64,000 nt of DNA from Caldicellulosiruptor owensensis OL (GTDB lineage Bacteria; Bacillota; Thermoanaerobacteria; Caldicellulosiruptorales; Caldicellulosiruptoraceae): contig NC_014657.1 of NCBI RefSeq assembly GCF_000166335.1, positions 984,501-1,048,500 on the forward strand, read 5' to 3'. Position 1 is the first letter of the stretch; each line of letters opens with the position of its first letter. The notes beneath the pieces are model-generated. The model saw only the letters and a program-made list of their open reading frames with translations, searched no databases and was not told where the DNA came from. Shown piece after piece: positions 23,831 through 34,074 of the stretch. The position numbers were made by a program, and so were the translations under genes.

Positions 23831-25379
23831 AGATTCAAAAACTGGAGTTTTAAGCGATAAGTTTTTTGAGTTTGTTAAGCTTTTTGATAGTTAATTTAGA
23901 ACAATAGAGTTTGATATTGTGAGCAAGGATAAACAAAAGTGAGTAAGTAATTGCAGAAAGTAAAAAAATCAGAGAAGATAGAAATATGGTCATAAGTACA
24001 GATGACATCGGAGCCCATATAGGATTTTAGGTGATAAATAGTCTGCTCTACAGCGACACGTTTATTGTAGAGGTCTAAAAACTCTTGAGAATTTCTGTTG
24101 ATACATGGAAAAGAGCGAAAATCGTCAGGGTAAGTGTAGACTATTGCTGCCAGATTTAGAGAAAGTAACAAGGCTTAAGGGCAAGGCAAATGTGTTTGCC
24201 ATCTTTGTAAGAAGACATAGGATAAGTCCATTTAAGACGGACAGAACGATTTTTACCCTGACATTTGCCTTCAGGCTTAATAAGGTTGATTGAACTTTTT
24301 GCAGATAGGGACACCATCTTCAGATATAACGATATTAGGGCTTGATGTAGGTGTAGTATTTTTAGAGGCTCTTGGATTTAGAGGGATAATGATTTTGGAG
24401 AAGTTAAAAGTGTTTTTTAAAGTTGAAGATGTTATGTGTATCCAAGGCACTGTCAGCGATGAAAGTGGAGAAATTTTTGGGAATGTAAGAGAATAGAGTT
24501 TCGAGCGAAGGAAATAAAGCAAAAGAAGTCAGAGATAGCCTTTGCTTCTTAAGGGTCAGTAGAAGTGGAATCAGAGTCAAACAGAGGTACTAAAGCCAAA
24601 GGAATACCGAGAGCGCTTATGATGACAGCGAATTTTAAAGCCCAGCAGAAATGGTCATTTACAAACATAAGGCGGATATTAGTAAAAAGCTATTTACAGT
24701 TTTAGGCAAAGAAGAATAGACAAGAGAGTAGATTTTATCAGAGGACAGCTGCGGGTTAGCTTTTGAGGTATTTTTCAGCAGTAGATGAATGAATTTAGGG
24801 TTATTTTCACGGACCTTTAGGACAATACCAGTTGTATAGAAGATTAAGATTGAAGCAAGTTCAGGGCATTGTTGAATAGAAACATTGTGTGCATGGATAG
24901 AGATGTTTTGGAAAAGTTTTTGGATTTCGCTGTTAAAGATTATCTTGATGCGCGAGAAGGTTGAAATAGATGGAACATTGCCAAAAAGAATTACAGAAAG
25001 AGCGAAGTTCATGGCAGTATAAGAAGTACAGCGCGAAGCTGGGTAAGGGTATTGAGTTTGAGTAATTTTTGGACAAAAAAGCAAAGGAGCATAGATTCTA
25101 AGGAGAAGCATCTATGCTTATCAAAGTATTTGTAGTAGGCATTGTAGAAAGAAGAAGGTATGTAGTTTGATAAGTCGATGAATTTATTGAACAAGCCCAA
25201 GAGGGTATCAAGAGTTATAGAGAGCCGAAGCCTTTAGGTGGGAGAATAGATTCTGGTAAAGAAAGTTGTTTAGGTTTGTTGTTTAACATTTTGGATCCCC
25301 TCCTCATAGTAGAAAATTTGTTTTATATAATCATATTTTACTACAACTATGAGGAGGGAGACCAGACTTTTTTGAATCT
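23831..25379 (-). mobile_element. Degenerate insertion sequence, about 1.55 kb
   Basis: The left end AGATTCAAAAACTGG (from 23831) and the reverse complement of the right end, AGATTCAAAAAAGTCTGG (ending 25379), are imperfect terminal inverted repeats sharing the outer 11 bp. Between them is one broken minus-strand transposase. A 13-bp perfect inverted repeat (25298-25310 and 25346-25358, CCCTCCTCATAGT) lies between the transposase start and the right end and may block incoming transcription. No clear target-site duplication is seen. Family naming (IS4/IS1182-like DDE group) is tentative. Confidence 0.65.
23896..25289 (-). pseudogene. Frameshifted DDE-type transposase
   Basis: Pieces of one transposase of roughly 465 codons lie in order on the minus strand but in different frames. 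They are: an N-terminal MLNNKPKQ segment starting at 25289; LGLFNKFIDLS through SMLLCFFVQKLLKLNTLTQLRAVLL (about 25215-25010); VPSISTFSR through SSLPKT (about 24975-24680); FSKIIIPLNPRASKNT and EDGVPICKKF (about 24405-24295); and TYPDDFRSFP to YNKRVAVEQTIYHLKSYMG (about 24137-24010). At least four frame breaks are needed to join them. The expected first catalytic Asp appears as Tyr in IFYTTGIV (codon TAT). It cannot make a working enzyme. Confidence 0.8.
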
Positions 25380-25393
25380 TTATAAAGCTTGAT

Positions 25394-25412
25394 AACGCTC
25401 ATATTGAGCGTT
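25394..25412. promoter_or_regulatory. Palindrome AACGCTCA-TAT-TGAGCGTT
   Basis: Perfect 8-bp arms with a 3-bp centre, just outside the insertion sequence and about 120 bp before the sugar-binding protein gene. It could be an operator or an RNA hairpin in the leader; no U-tract follows. Confidence 0.45.
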
Positions 25413-25532
25413 TCTGCAAAAGGCTAAATAAAATTAACAGGAAAGGAGGAATGTAGAAGTGACATAGATAAACTAAATATGACAAAATTAGAGCTGAATA
25501 TTAGTAAAAAACTAGTAAAGGAGGAAAGGAAC

Positions 25533-26834
25533 ATGAAAAAATAATAAGCAAAAAACTTTTGAGCATTTTTTTTGGCTTTGCTATTTTCATTGAGTATAGC
25601 GTTGAGTTCTGTTAAAAAAACAGAGGCTGCTACTTCAACAACAATAAAATTTTGGACGTTTCAGAGTTTGCATATTCAATTTTGGCAAGATGTTGTAAAT
25701 AGATGGAACAAGACTCATCCCAATACTCAAATAAAGCTTGATGCCGTGGCTTATCCTTATGAAGATATGCACACAAAATTATTAGTGGCTCTTCAATCAG
25801 GAGTTGGAGCTCCAGATCTAGTTGATATTGAGATAAACAAATTTGCAAATTTCTTAAAAGGTACACCTCAATTAGTTGAACTAAATGATTTAGTAAATGA
25901 TGTAAAAGACAAATTTATCCAAGCTCGATTACAGATATACTCTAAGAATGGTAAAATATATGGCTTGGATTATCATGTTGGGGCAGAAGTAATGTATTAT
26001 AATACAGAATTGACTAAGAAAGCTGGAGTTGATATTGATAAAATTGTTACATGGGATGATTATGTAAAAGCAGGTCAGCAAATAGTGAAGAAAACAGGAA
26101 AATGGATGACGACTATAGAAACAACAGATTTATGGTCTTATTGGCCACTTATATCTCAACAAAAATCTGATTTCTTCGATGAAAAAGGGAATGTTATAGC
26201 TAACAATGATATAAACGTCAAAACACTACAATTTTTACAAGATTTAGTTTACAAATATAAAATAGCAATTCCAGCACCTGGTGGAAATCATCATTCAGAA
26301 ACATATTGGGGCTTTATGAATAAAGGTGGAGCAGCGTCAGTTTGGATGCCAATTTGGTATATGGGAAGATTTACCGATTATATGAAAGATTTGAAAGGGA
26401 AAATAGCAATCAGACCTATGCCAGTTTTCAAAAAAGGTGATTTTAGATCAGCAGGTATGGGTGGAACTGGAACAGCAATTCCTAAGCAATCAAAGAAGGT
26501 AGCTATTACAAAACAACTTCTCAAGTTTGGGAAGGTTGATAGAGAATCTCAAATAAAAATTTGGACAATATTAGGTTTTGATCCTTGCCGTTGGGATGTT
26601 TGGAGCGACTCTGCAATGAAACAAGACAATAAGTATGCTCAATATTTTACAAATGGAAAAGGCATATTTAATACTTTGTTACAAATCAAGGATGAAATTT
26701 ATCCAGTTCACATTAGCGAGAAAACTCCACTTTGTGCGGATTTGCTTAGGAAAAATGTGATGTATGATGTTATAGTTAAGAAAAAATCACCGAAAGAGGT
26801 ATTAGACAATCTTGCAAAAGAATTGAAAAAGTAA
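25533..26834 (+). CDS. Sugar ABC transporter substrate-binding protein (signal peptide out of frame in this sequence)
   Basis: An extracellular family-1 solute-binding protein that would deliver an oligosaccharide to the two permeases downstream. The native start is clearly ATG 25533: AAAGGAGG lies 8 nt before it. As written, the frame hits TAA after three codons and further stops at 25545 and 25560, then is open from 25563 to the end. Adding one A to the A6 run at 25536-25541 and removing one T from the T8 run at 25566-25573 restores a classical signal peptide (MKKIISKKLLSIFLALLF, then SIALSS). The uninterrupted frame starts at TTG 25572. The mature part shows KFWTFQSLHIQFW, DLVDIEINKFANF and WMPIWYMG, typical of sugar-binding proteins. 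The substrate is probably arabino-oligosaccharide, from context. Confidence 0.8.
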
Positions 26835-26875
26835 TAGATAATTAGCTTTAATTGGAGATTAATTGCGGTAATTTT

Positions 26876-26918
26876 TGCGAGCCAGGGAGTAGGGAAATTT
26901 AGTATTCCCTGGTTCGCA
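26876..26918 (+). other. Stable mRNA hairpin between binding protein and permease genes
   Basis: TGCGAGCCAGGGAGTA (26876-26891) pairs over 16 positions, two of them G-U, with TATTCCCTGGTTCGCA (26903-26918), around an 11-nt loop. No run of U follows directly. Such hairpins are known to protect upstream binding-protein mRNA and lower permease expression. Confidence 0.7.
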
Positions 26919-26950
26919 TATATTTGAATATAGTGGAGGTTGAAAAATTT

Positions 26951-27850
26951 ATGAGAGAAAAGAAAATTAGATATTTTTTTCATTCGCAGGAAATAGCACC
27001 TTACATATTTGTATTGCCTTTTATTATTTCAGTGGTGCTTTTCTTTATCTATCCAGTAGTAGATATATTTCGTTTGAGTTTCTATAAAACAGAAGGGATA
27101 GGATTAAGTAAATATGTAGGTTTTGAGAACTACAAAAATTTATTAACAGACCAACATTTTTTAACAGCTTTATGGAACAATACACGCTATACTTTTTGGA
27201 CTCTACTTATCTTAATTCCATTACCCATTATTGTTGCAGTCTTTTTGAACAATAAAAATATACCATTTCGAACCTTCTTTAGAAGTGCGTTATTTATTCC
27301 AGCACTTACATCAATTGTTGTTGCAGGTGTGATTTTTAGATTGATTTTTGCTGATACAGATACTGCTCTAATGAATCAATTTGTTCATTTGTTTGGGATT
27401 AAGACCCAGAAATGGTTGTTTGGTAGACATACGGCTATGTTTGTAATGGTATTGGTCGCAACATGGAGATGGTTAGGTGTTAATGTTGTCTATTTTCTTT
27501 CTGGTTTACAAAGCATTCCTGATGAATTGTATGAAGCTGCGGAGATTGACGGTGCAAATAGTATTCAAAAATTCTTCAAAATAACATTGCCTATGTTGAG
27601 ACCAGTGACAATATATGTGTTAACGATTAGTATTTATGGTGGATATGCAATGTTTGCAGAAAGTTATATATTTTGGCAAAATCATTCGCCAGGTGATATT
27701 GGACTAACAATGGTGGGTTATTTATATAGTCAATCTTTTGAAATGTTTAATATGGGATATGCTGCTGCAATTGGTGTTTGCCTAATTATTCTTGTGTTTG
27801 TGATTAATATATTGCAGTTAAAGATTTTTGGCTTGTTTAGGGAGGAATAA
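26951..27850 (+). CDS. Sugar ABC transporter permease (UgpA/LacF-like)
   Basis: An integral-membrane permease with six predicted helices. The binding-protein-dependent transport signature is seen as DELYEAAEIDGANSIQKFFKITLPML (the EAA loop that contacts the ATPase). ATG 26951 is chosen because GTGGAGG is well spaced before it; the frame is open from 26924. It pairs with the next gene as the heterodimeric permease of a CUT1-type system. No ATP-binding subunit gene is present here, so a shared MsmK-like ATPase elsewhere is likely. Confidence 0.9.
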   Translation: MREKKIRYFFHSQEIAPYIFVLPFIISVVLFFIYPVVDIFRLSFYKTEGIGLSKYVGFENYKNLLTDQHFLTALWNNTRYTFWTLLILIPLPIIVAVFLNNKNIPFRTFFRSALFIPALTSIVVAGVIFRLIFADTDTALMNQFVHLFGIKTQKWLFGRHTAMFVMVLVATWRWLGVNVVYFLSGLQSIPDELYEAAEIDGANSIQKFFKITLPMLRPVTIYVLTISIYGGYAMFAESYIFWQNHSPGDIGLTMVGYLYSQSFEMFNMGYAAAIGVCLIILVFVINILQLKIFGLFREE

Positions 27851-27853
27851 AAA

Positions 27854-28702
27854 ATGGTGAAAAGTAATACTATCAGAATTATTGGCATTATTTCAATTTT
27901 TCTATTTCTTATAATAATTTCTATTACTACATTATTACCTCTTATATTTTTAGTTATAGCTTCTTTTAAACCTGCAATTGAGTTGTTTAGGTTTGGATTA
28001 AGTTTTAATATTGATATTTCAAAGTTAACTTTAAAAAACTATGAATTTATTTTTAGTAGAGAAGGTAGTCGATTTACAACTTGGTTTTTTAATAGTATCA
28101 AAATTACAGTAGTGTATGTAATTATTTCTCTTTTCTTCTCATCTATGGTTGGCTATGCGCTAGGAGTATACCACTTTAAAGGAAAAAGGATTCTCTTTTA
28201 CATGGTACTTTTTACAATGATGCTACCTATTGAGTTATTGATTCTTCCATTATATAAAGAAATGGTGTATTTTAAATTGATTGATACATGTGGGGGGGTT
28301 ATATTGCCGTTTGCAGTATCTCCAATGGCAGTTTTCTTCTTTAGACAATATGCAAGCACATTACCAAAAGAATTAATGGACAGTGCGAGAATAGATGGGT
28401 GTAGCGAGTATAGAATTTATTTTCAGATAATGATGCCGCTCATGTTGCCAGCAATCGGGGCAATGGTAATTTTATTGGGAATGAATAGTTGGAACAGCTT
28501 CATTTGGCCATTAATTGTTTTGAGAAGTGAAGAAAAGTTTACTTTGCCTATTGGACTAAGTGCTTTATTAACACCTTATGGCAATGATTATGAAACATTG
28601 ATCGCAGGTTCAGTAGTATCTATCTTACCTGTGTTAATATTGTTTATATTTAACCAAAGAGCTTTTATATCAGGGTTAACATTAGGAGGAATTAAAGGTT
28701 AA
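27854..28702 (+). CDS. Sugar ABC transporter permease (UgpE/LacG-like)
   Basis: The second permease of the CUT1 system, 282 residues, with six predicted helices. The EAA-type loop is PKELMDSARIDGCSEYRIYFQIMMPLM. The gene begins 3 nt after the first permease, with GGGAGGA as ribosome site. Cys in the EAA loop and the FNQRAFISGLTLGGIKG tail are normal for the family. Confidence 0.9.
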   Translation: MVKSNTIRIIGIISIFLFLIIISITTLLPLIFLVIASFKPAIELFRFGLSFNIDISKLTLKNYEFIFSREGSRFTTWFFNSIKITVVYVIISLFFSSMVGYALGVYHFKGKRILFYMVLFTMMLPIELLILPLYKEMVYFKLIDTCGGVILPFAVSPMAVFFFRQYASTLPKELMDSARIDGCSEYRIYFQIMMPLMLPAIGAMVILLGMNSWNSFIWPLIVLRSEEKFTLPIGLSALLTPYGNDYETLIAGSVVSILPVLILFIFNQRAFISGLTLGGIKG

Positions 28703-28740
28703 AAATATTTATTTTTAGAAAAGATGGAGAGGTTTTTACA

Positions 28741-30219
28741 ATGTCTAAAAAAATGTTTTTTAGTTGTTGGATTTTAATGGTTTGTAGTTTGCTTGCTATA
28801 CTTTCAAACATCATAGCCTTTTCTTCAGTAGTTAAAAAAAATATCCTAGTTCAAAATATTAAAGTAACTTACCCCAAAGCACCTCTAAAAATAACCTTAT
28901 ATGATTTATCAATTATAAACGATGAAAAGAAGTGGACAGTCAACAATGTTCATGACCCTGCAATTATCAAAGCTGATAACGGATGGTACTATATATACTC
29001 TACTGATGTAAAAGTTGGAGGTGTGCCAAAACCAGGAATACAAATTCGAAAATCAAAAGATTTGATTCACTGGCAGTTTGTTGGATATGTATTCAATGGA
29101 AAAGATTATGTTTATGGTGGTATTCCAAAAGGCGCTTATGAGTGGACCCAGGCAACAAATCTTTGGGCTCCAGATATAAAAAAGATGAATGGTAAATACT
29201 ATCTTTATTATGCTGCGTCTCAATTTGGAAAGAATCAATCGTATATTGGTTTAGCCACAGCTACAAATCCAGAAGGACCATGGAAAGACGAAGGTGAAGT
29301 TATAAAAACAAAACAGGGTGATGTTGTCAACGCAATTGACCCATGCCTTACATTTGATGCAAATGGTCAGCCTTGGCTTGTGTATGGTTCTTTCTTTGGG
29401 GGAATATATATAATCAAGATTGATAAAAAAACAGGCAAGCCCGCTGAAAAAGGGTTTGGAAAGCTTATTGCAAGAAGAGATATGAGTGTTCAAGATGCAA
29501 TCGAAGGTCCGTATATCATTTACAATCCAAAGTTTAAAAAGTATTATCTTTTTGTCTCATATGATTCTTTATTCACTGATTATAATGTCAGAGTTGGAAG
29601 GGCTGACAAGATTACAGGACCATATGTCGATTATAATGGAAAGTTTATGACTGATATTGAATCTCCCCCTTCTGAAGTTGGAACTAAGATTTTGGGCGGT
29701 TACCATTTCGAAAATGATGATGGTTGGATTGCACCAGGACACAACTCTATCTTGATAGATGGAAATGATTATTATATAATCCATCATGCAAGAGGAGCTT
29801 TGGATAAAAACTGGCCTTATCTACATGTACGAAAAATCCTGTGGACAGATGATGGATGGCCTGTTGTATCACCTGAGAGATATGCGGGCGAAAAAGAACA
29901 GGTTCTGTCTAAAGACTTGGTTGTGGGTATTTGGGAAAGGATAGTGCTTGATCCGTATGATTATCTCCAGTCAGAGCCAGTAAAAATTACTCTTCTTAAG
30001 AGTGGAAAGATAAATTCTGAAAATAGTAGCGACTTTTGGACATTTGTTTCACCAAATACAATAAAACTAAACTGGTGCAAAGATAAAACCAAAAAGATTT
30101 ATGAAGTTGAAACTGTCAAGGTCATACCAGCATGGGATTGGGAGAGCTGGAAGCCAACCTTGGTCTTCACTGGTCTTAGCAACAAAGGAATTGCGGTTTG
30201 GGGGAAGAAAGTAAAATAA
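28741..30219 (+). CDS. Secreted GH43 arabinanase (arabinan endo-1,5-alpha-L-arabinosidase)
   Basis: It hydrolyses alpha-1,5-linked arabinan outside the cell. Residues 1-28 are a signal peptide or membrane anchor. The five-bladed propeller has the three catalytic acids in the family positions: Asp72 (VHDPAII), Asp200 (AIDPCLTF) and Glu255 (AIEGPYII); NLWAPDI is also typical. A C-terminal lipocalin-like/beta domain follows (residues about 390-492: VGIWERIVLDPYD, TGLSNKGIAVWGKK), as in AbnB-like arabinanases. It lies 38 nt after the permease and before the GH51 gene, so products would be imported and then debranched inside the cell. Confidence 0.9.
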   Translation: MSKKMFFSCWILMVCSLLAILSNIIAFSSVVKKNILVQNIKVTYPKAPLKITLYDLSIINDEKKWTVNNVHDPAIIKADNGWYYIYSTDVKVGGVPKPGIQIRKSKDLIHWQFVGYVFNGKDYVYGGIPKGAYEWTQATNLWAPDIKKMNGKYYLYYAASQFGKNQSYIGLATATNPEGPWKDEGEVIKTKQGDVVNAIDPCLTFDANGQPWLVYGSFFGGIYIIKIDKKTGKPAEKGFGKLIARRDMSVQDAIEGPYIIYNPKFKKYYLFVSYDSLFTDYNVRVGRADKITGPYVDYNGKFMTDIESPPSEVGTKILGGYHFENDDGWIAPGHNSILIDGNDYYIIHHARGALDKNWPYLHVRKILWTDDGWPVVSPERYAGEKEQVLSKDLVVGIWERIVLDPYDYLQSEPVKITLLKSGKINSENSSDFWTFVSPNTIKLNWCKDKTKKIYEVETVKVIPAWDWESWKPTLVFTGLSNKGIAVWGKKVK

Positions 30220-30228
30220 AGAGCTTGT

Positions 30229-30273
30229 AAAGAGTCATACGAGTTTAAAAAAGTTTGCGGGGTATGACTCTTT
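30229..30273 (+). other. Long-armed hairpin between GH43 and GH51 genes
   Basis: AAAGAGTCATAC (30229-30240) and GTATGACTCTTT (30262-30273) are perfect 12-bp arms around a 21-nt loop. The sequence after it is GAAAATAAA, not a U-tract, so it is a poor terminator; it may be a processing or stability element. Confidence 0.55.
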
Positions 30274-30319
30274 GAAAATAAATGCCGAAAATAAATTTAA
30301 AATCATTACTAAACTTTAA

Positions 30320-31855
<1,536 letters not shown>

Positions 31856-31874
31856 TTGTGTTCACTTAGCAAGC

Positions 31875-31916
31875 AAGACAGCTTCTTAAAGAGTATAAAA
31901 TTTAAGAAGCTGTCTT
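31875..31916 (+). terminator. Intrinsic terminator after abfA
   Basis: A perfect 16-bp stem, AAGACAGCTTCTTAAA with TTTAAGAAGCTGTCTT, around a 10-nt loop, followed by ATTTGTTTT. Confidence 0.9.
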
Positions 31917-31929
31917 ATTTGTTTTATAA

Positions 31930-31960
31930 AATCTAATAGAAATTTCAAAATTATTAGATT
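31930..31960. promoter_or_regulatory. Inverted repeat AATCTAATA/TATTAGATT upstream of the GH4 gene
   Basis: Perfect 9-bp arms with a 13-bp spacer lie 60-90 bp before the GH4 start. It is either an operator for a dimeric regulator or a weak hairpin; no other copy was noticed in the window. Confidence 0.4.
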
Positions 31961-32022
31961 CAACTACAGTAGCCGAAAAGTTAAAATAAAGAATAAATTC
32001 ATTAATGGAAGGAGATGAGGGT

Positions 32023-33339
32023 ATGCTCAAAATAGCTATCATAGGTGCAGGAAGTGGAGTTTTCACAAGAAACCTGGTAAGAGACATTTTGTCGTACCCA
32101 GAGTTAAGAGACTCTACAATAGCGCTTATGGACATTGATAGTATAAGGCTTGAATTTATGAAAAAAGCTTTGCAAAAACTCATTGATCAGGAAAAGTATC
32201 CAACCAAACTTGAAGCCACAACTGATAGAAAAGAAGCTCTAAAAGGTGCAAAATATGTGATTGTCACAATACAAGTTGGAGGTTTAAAACCTTACGAATA
32301 TGACATTTACATTCCTCTAAAATATGGTGTAAAACAGGCAGTTGGTGATACAATAGGTCCAGGTGGGGTTTTCAGGGCTCTTAGAACAATACCAGTTTTG
32401 CTTGACATTGCAAAGGACATGGGAGAGCTGTGTCCAGATGCTCTTCTTCTTAACTATGTAAATCCAATGGCAATGAACTGCTGGGCGTTAAATAAAGCTA
32501 CGAATATAAAAAATGTAGGGCTTTGTCATAGTGTTCAAGGAACTGCAGAATTTTTAGCAAAGATTATTGGTGCAAAGATGGAAGAGATTTCATACTTATG
32601 TGCAGGTATAAACCACATGGCATGGTTTTTAAAATTTGAGTGGAATGGGAAAGATGCATATCCTCTTATAAGGGAAAAAGCAAATGATCCAGAAATCTAT
32701 ACGCAGGATGTTACTAAATTCGAGATATTAAAGCATTTTGGGTATTATGTTTCAGAGTCAAGTTTTCACATGTCTGAATATGTTCCCTATTTTCGAAAGA
32801 GCGACGATTGGATAAATAGAATCCATAAAACCCATTCATGGCACAAAGAACATTACAATGGCATGTATCTACACTGTTGCTTGGATGCTGCAAAAACATT
32901 ACTTGAAGACCTGAAGAAGATGGCAGAGGCAGACTATATTGATCCGAAAAGAAGTAACGAATACTGTGCAACTATCATTCATTCAATAGAGACAAATACG
33001 CCAAGCGTAATAAATGGTAATGTTGAGAACAAGGGGTTGATAACAAATCTACCTGAAGGATGCTGCGTAGAAGTACCATGTTTGGTTGACAGAAATGGTA
33101 TTCAGCCAACTTATGTTGGAAATCTTCCACCACAGCTTGCAGCTTTAAACAGAACAAATATAAATGTTCAAGAGCTTGCTGTAATTGCTGCTTTGACAGG
33201 TGATAGGGAGGCAGTCTATCATGCGATTATGATGGACCCTCTCACAAGTGCTGTTTTGGATTTAGACCAACTACGTCAGATGGTTGATGAGATGTTTGAA
33301 GCTGAAAAAGAATGGCTGCCAGATGGGTTTTATAGGTAA
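32023..33339 (+). CDS. GH4 family NAD/Mn-dependent glycosidase, alpha-galactosidase type
   Basis: GH4 enzymes cleave glycosides by a redox mechanism with NAD and a divalent metal. The N-terminal Rossmann fold reads IAIIGAGSGVF; metal and substrate residues lie in NPMAMNCWA, GLCHSVQGT and INHMAWF. The CHSV tetrapeptide is the form found in MelA-type alpha-galactosidases, in contrast to CHE/CHG/CDMP/CNVP in other GH4 classes; this is family knowledge, not a test. ATG 32023 (438 residues) is preferred because GGAAGGAGATGAG covers the earlier ATG at 32005. It stands alone between terminators, downstream of the arabinan operon. It may serve side-chain galactose of pectin or mannan. Confidence 0.87.
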   Translation: MLKIAIIGAGSGVFTRNLVRDILSYPELRDSTIALMDIDSIRLEFMKKALQKLIDQEKYPTKLEATTDRKEALKGAKYVIVTIQVGGLKPYEYDIYIPLKYGVKQAVGDTIGPGGVFRALRTIPVLLDIAKDMGELCPDALLLNYVNPMAMNCWALNKATNIKNVGLCHSVQGTAEFLAKIIGAKMEEISYLCAGINHMAWFLKFEWNGKDAYPLIREKANDPEIYTQDVTKFEILKHFGYYVSESSFHMSEYVPYFRKSDDWINRIHKTHSWHKEHYNGMYLHCCLDAAKTLLEDLKKMAEADYIDPKRSNEYCATIIHSIETNTPSVINGNVENKGLITNLPEGCCVEVPCLVDRNGIQPTYVGNLPPQLAALNRTNINVQELAVIAALTGDREAVYHAIMMDPLTSAVLDLDQLRQMVDEMFEAEKEWLPDGFYR

Positions 33340-33367
33340 TTTTGATTAAAATAGCAATCAAAATCAA

Positions 33368-33432
33368 AAAGGGCTTTGCACGCATAAGAAACTCAAAAAT
33401 CCTATGTTTCTATAAACCTTGCAAAGCCCTTT
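33368..33432. terminator. Bidirectional terminator with compound stem
   Basis: AAAGGGCTTTGCA (33368-33380) pairs perfectly with TGCAAAGCCCTTT (33420-33432); an inner AAGAAAC/GTTTCT stem folds the loop. It serves the GH4 gene (plus) and the GNAT gene (minus), whose stop is at its edge. Confidence 0.8.
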
Positions 33433-33916
33433 AATTTTCTTCATTATACTCTTTACATAAAAGTGCTCTAATATACCCATTTTCATTTGATGTTGACACA
33501 ATATAAAATCCTCTTGCATAATAGAATCGAACAAGGTCGCGCACCTTTGAAGCTGTGTGAAGATAAACCTTTTTGACCCCAAGTTCTTTTAATCTTTCAT
33601 CTACCACCTTCATAAGAGCTTTTCCAACACCGTTATTTTGATAGTTGAGCCTTACTCCAAACCTGCTTATATATGCCGTTTTGTCAGGGAATATTTCCAC
33701 TCTGATAGTACCTACAATTATTCCATCCATAAAAGCAACATAAACCTCTTTTGTGTCGATATCCCTTTTTATATCCTCTTCTGTTTCGTTTACAGCTGCA
33801 TTTTTGGCAGGGTCAATACCTGCAAGCTCACAATACTTTGTAAATGCCTCTTTTGTTATTTCTTTTATAGCTTTGATATCATCATAGGTTGCTCTTCGAA
33901 CAACAAATTCCATCAT
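33431..33916 (-). CDS. GNAT family N-acetyltransferase
   Basis: An acetyl-CoA-dependent acetyltransferase of 161 residues. The acetyl-CoA-binding motif A is ISRFGVRLNYQNNGVGKALMKVVDERLKE, with pyrophosphate loop QNNGVG. KVYLHTASKVRDLVRFYYARGF is motif B. The substrate is unknown; a Ala-rich insertion after the first helix (ELAGIDPAKNAAVNETEED) is unusual in length. AGGAGGAAG precedes the ATG. It diverges from ruvC. Confidence 0.85.
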   Translation of the reverse strand: MMEFVVRRATYDDIKAIKEITKEAFTKYCELAGIDPAKNAAVNETEEDIKRDIDTKEVYVAFMDGIIVGTIRVEIFPDKTAYISRFGVRLNYQNNGVGKALMKVVDERLKELGVKKVYLHTASKVRDLVRFYYARGFYIVSTSNENGYIRALLCKEYNEEN

Positions 33917-34074
33917 ATATCTTCCTCCTTCAATGCATAATTATAAATTAAAAAGAATAAAAATGCAAGCATATATTTTGTGGATAAAAAATTTAAATTG
34001 TGCTAAAATGAATAAAGAATCAATGTTTGTAGAAATTAAAGATTAGAAATATCAAAGAAGGGATTTGAGAGAAG

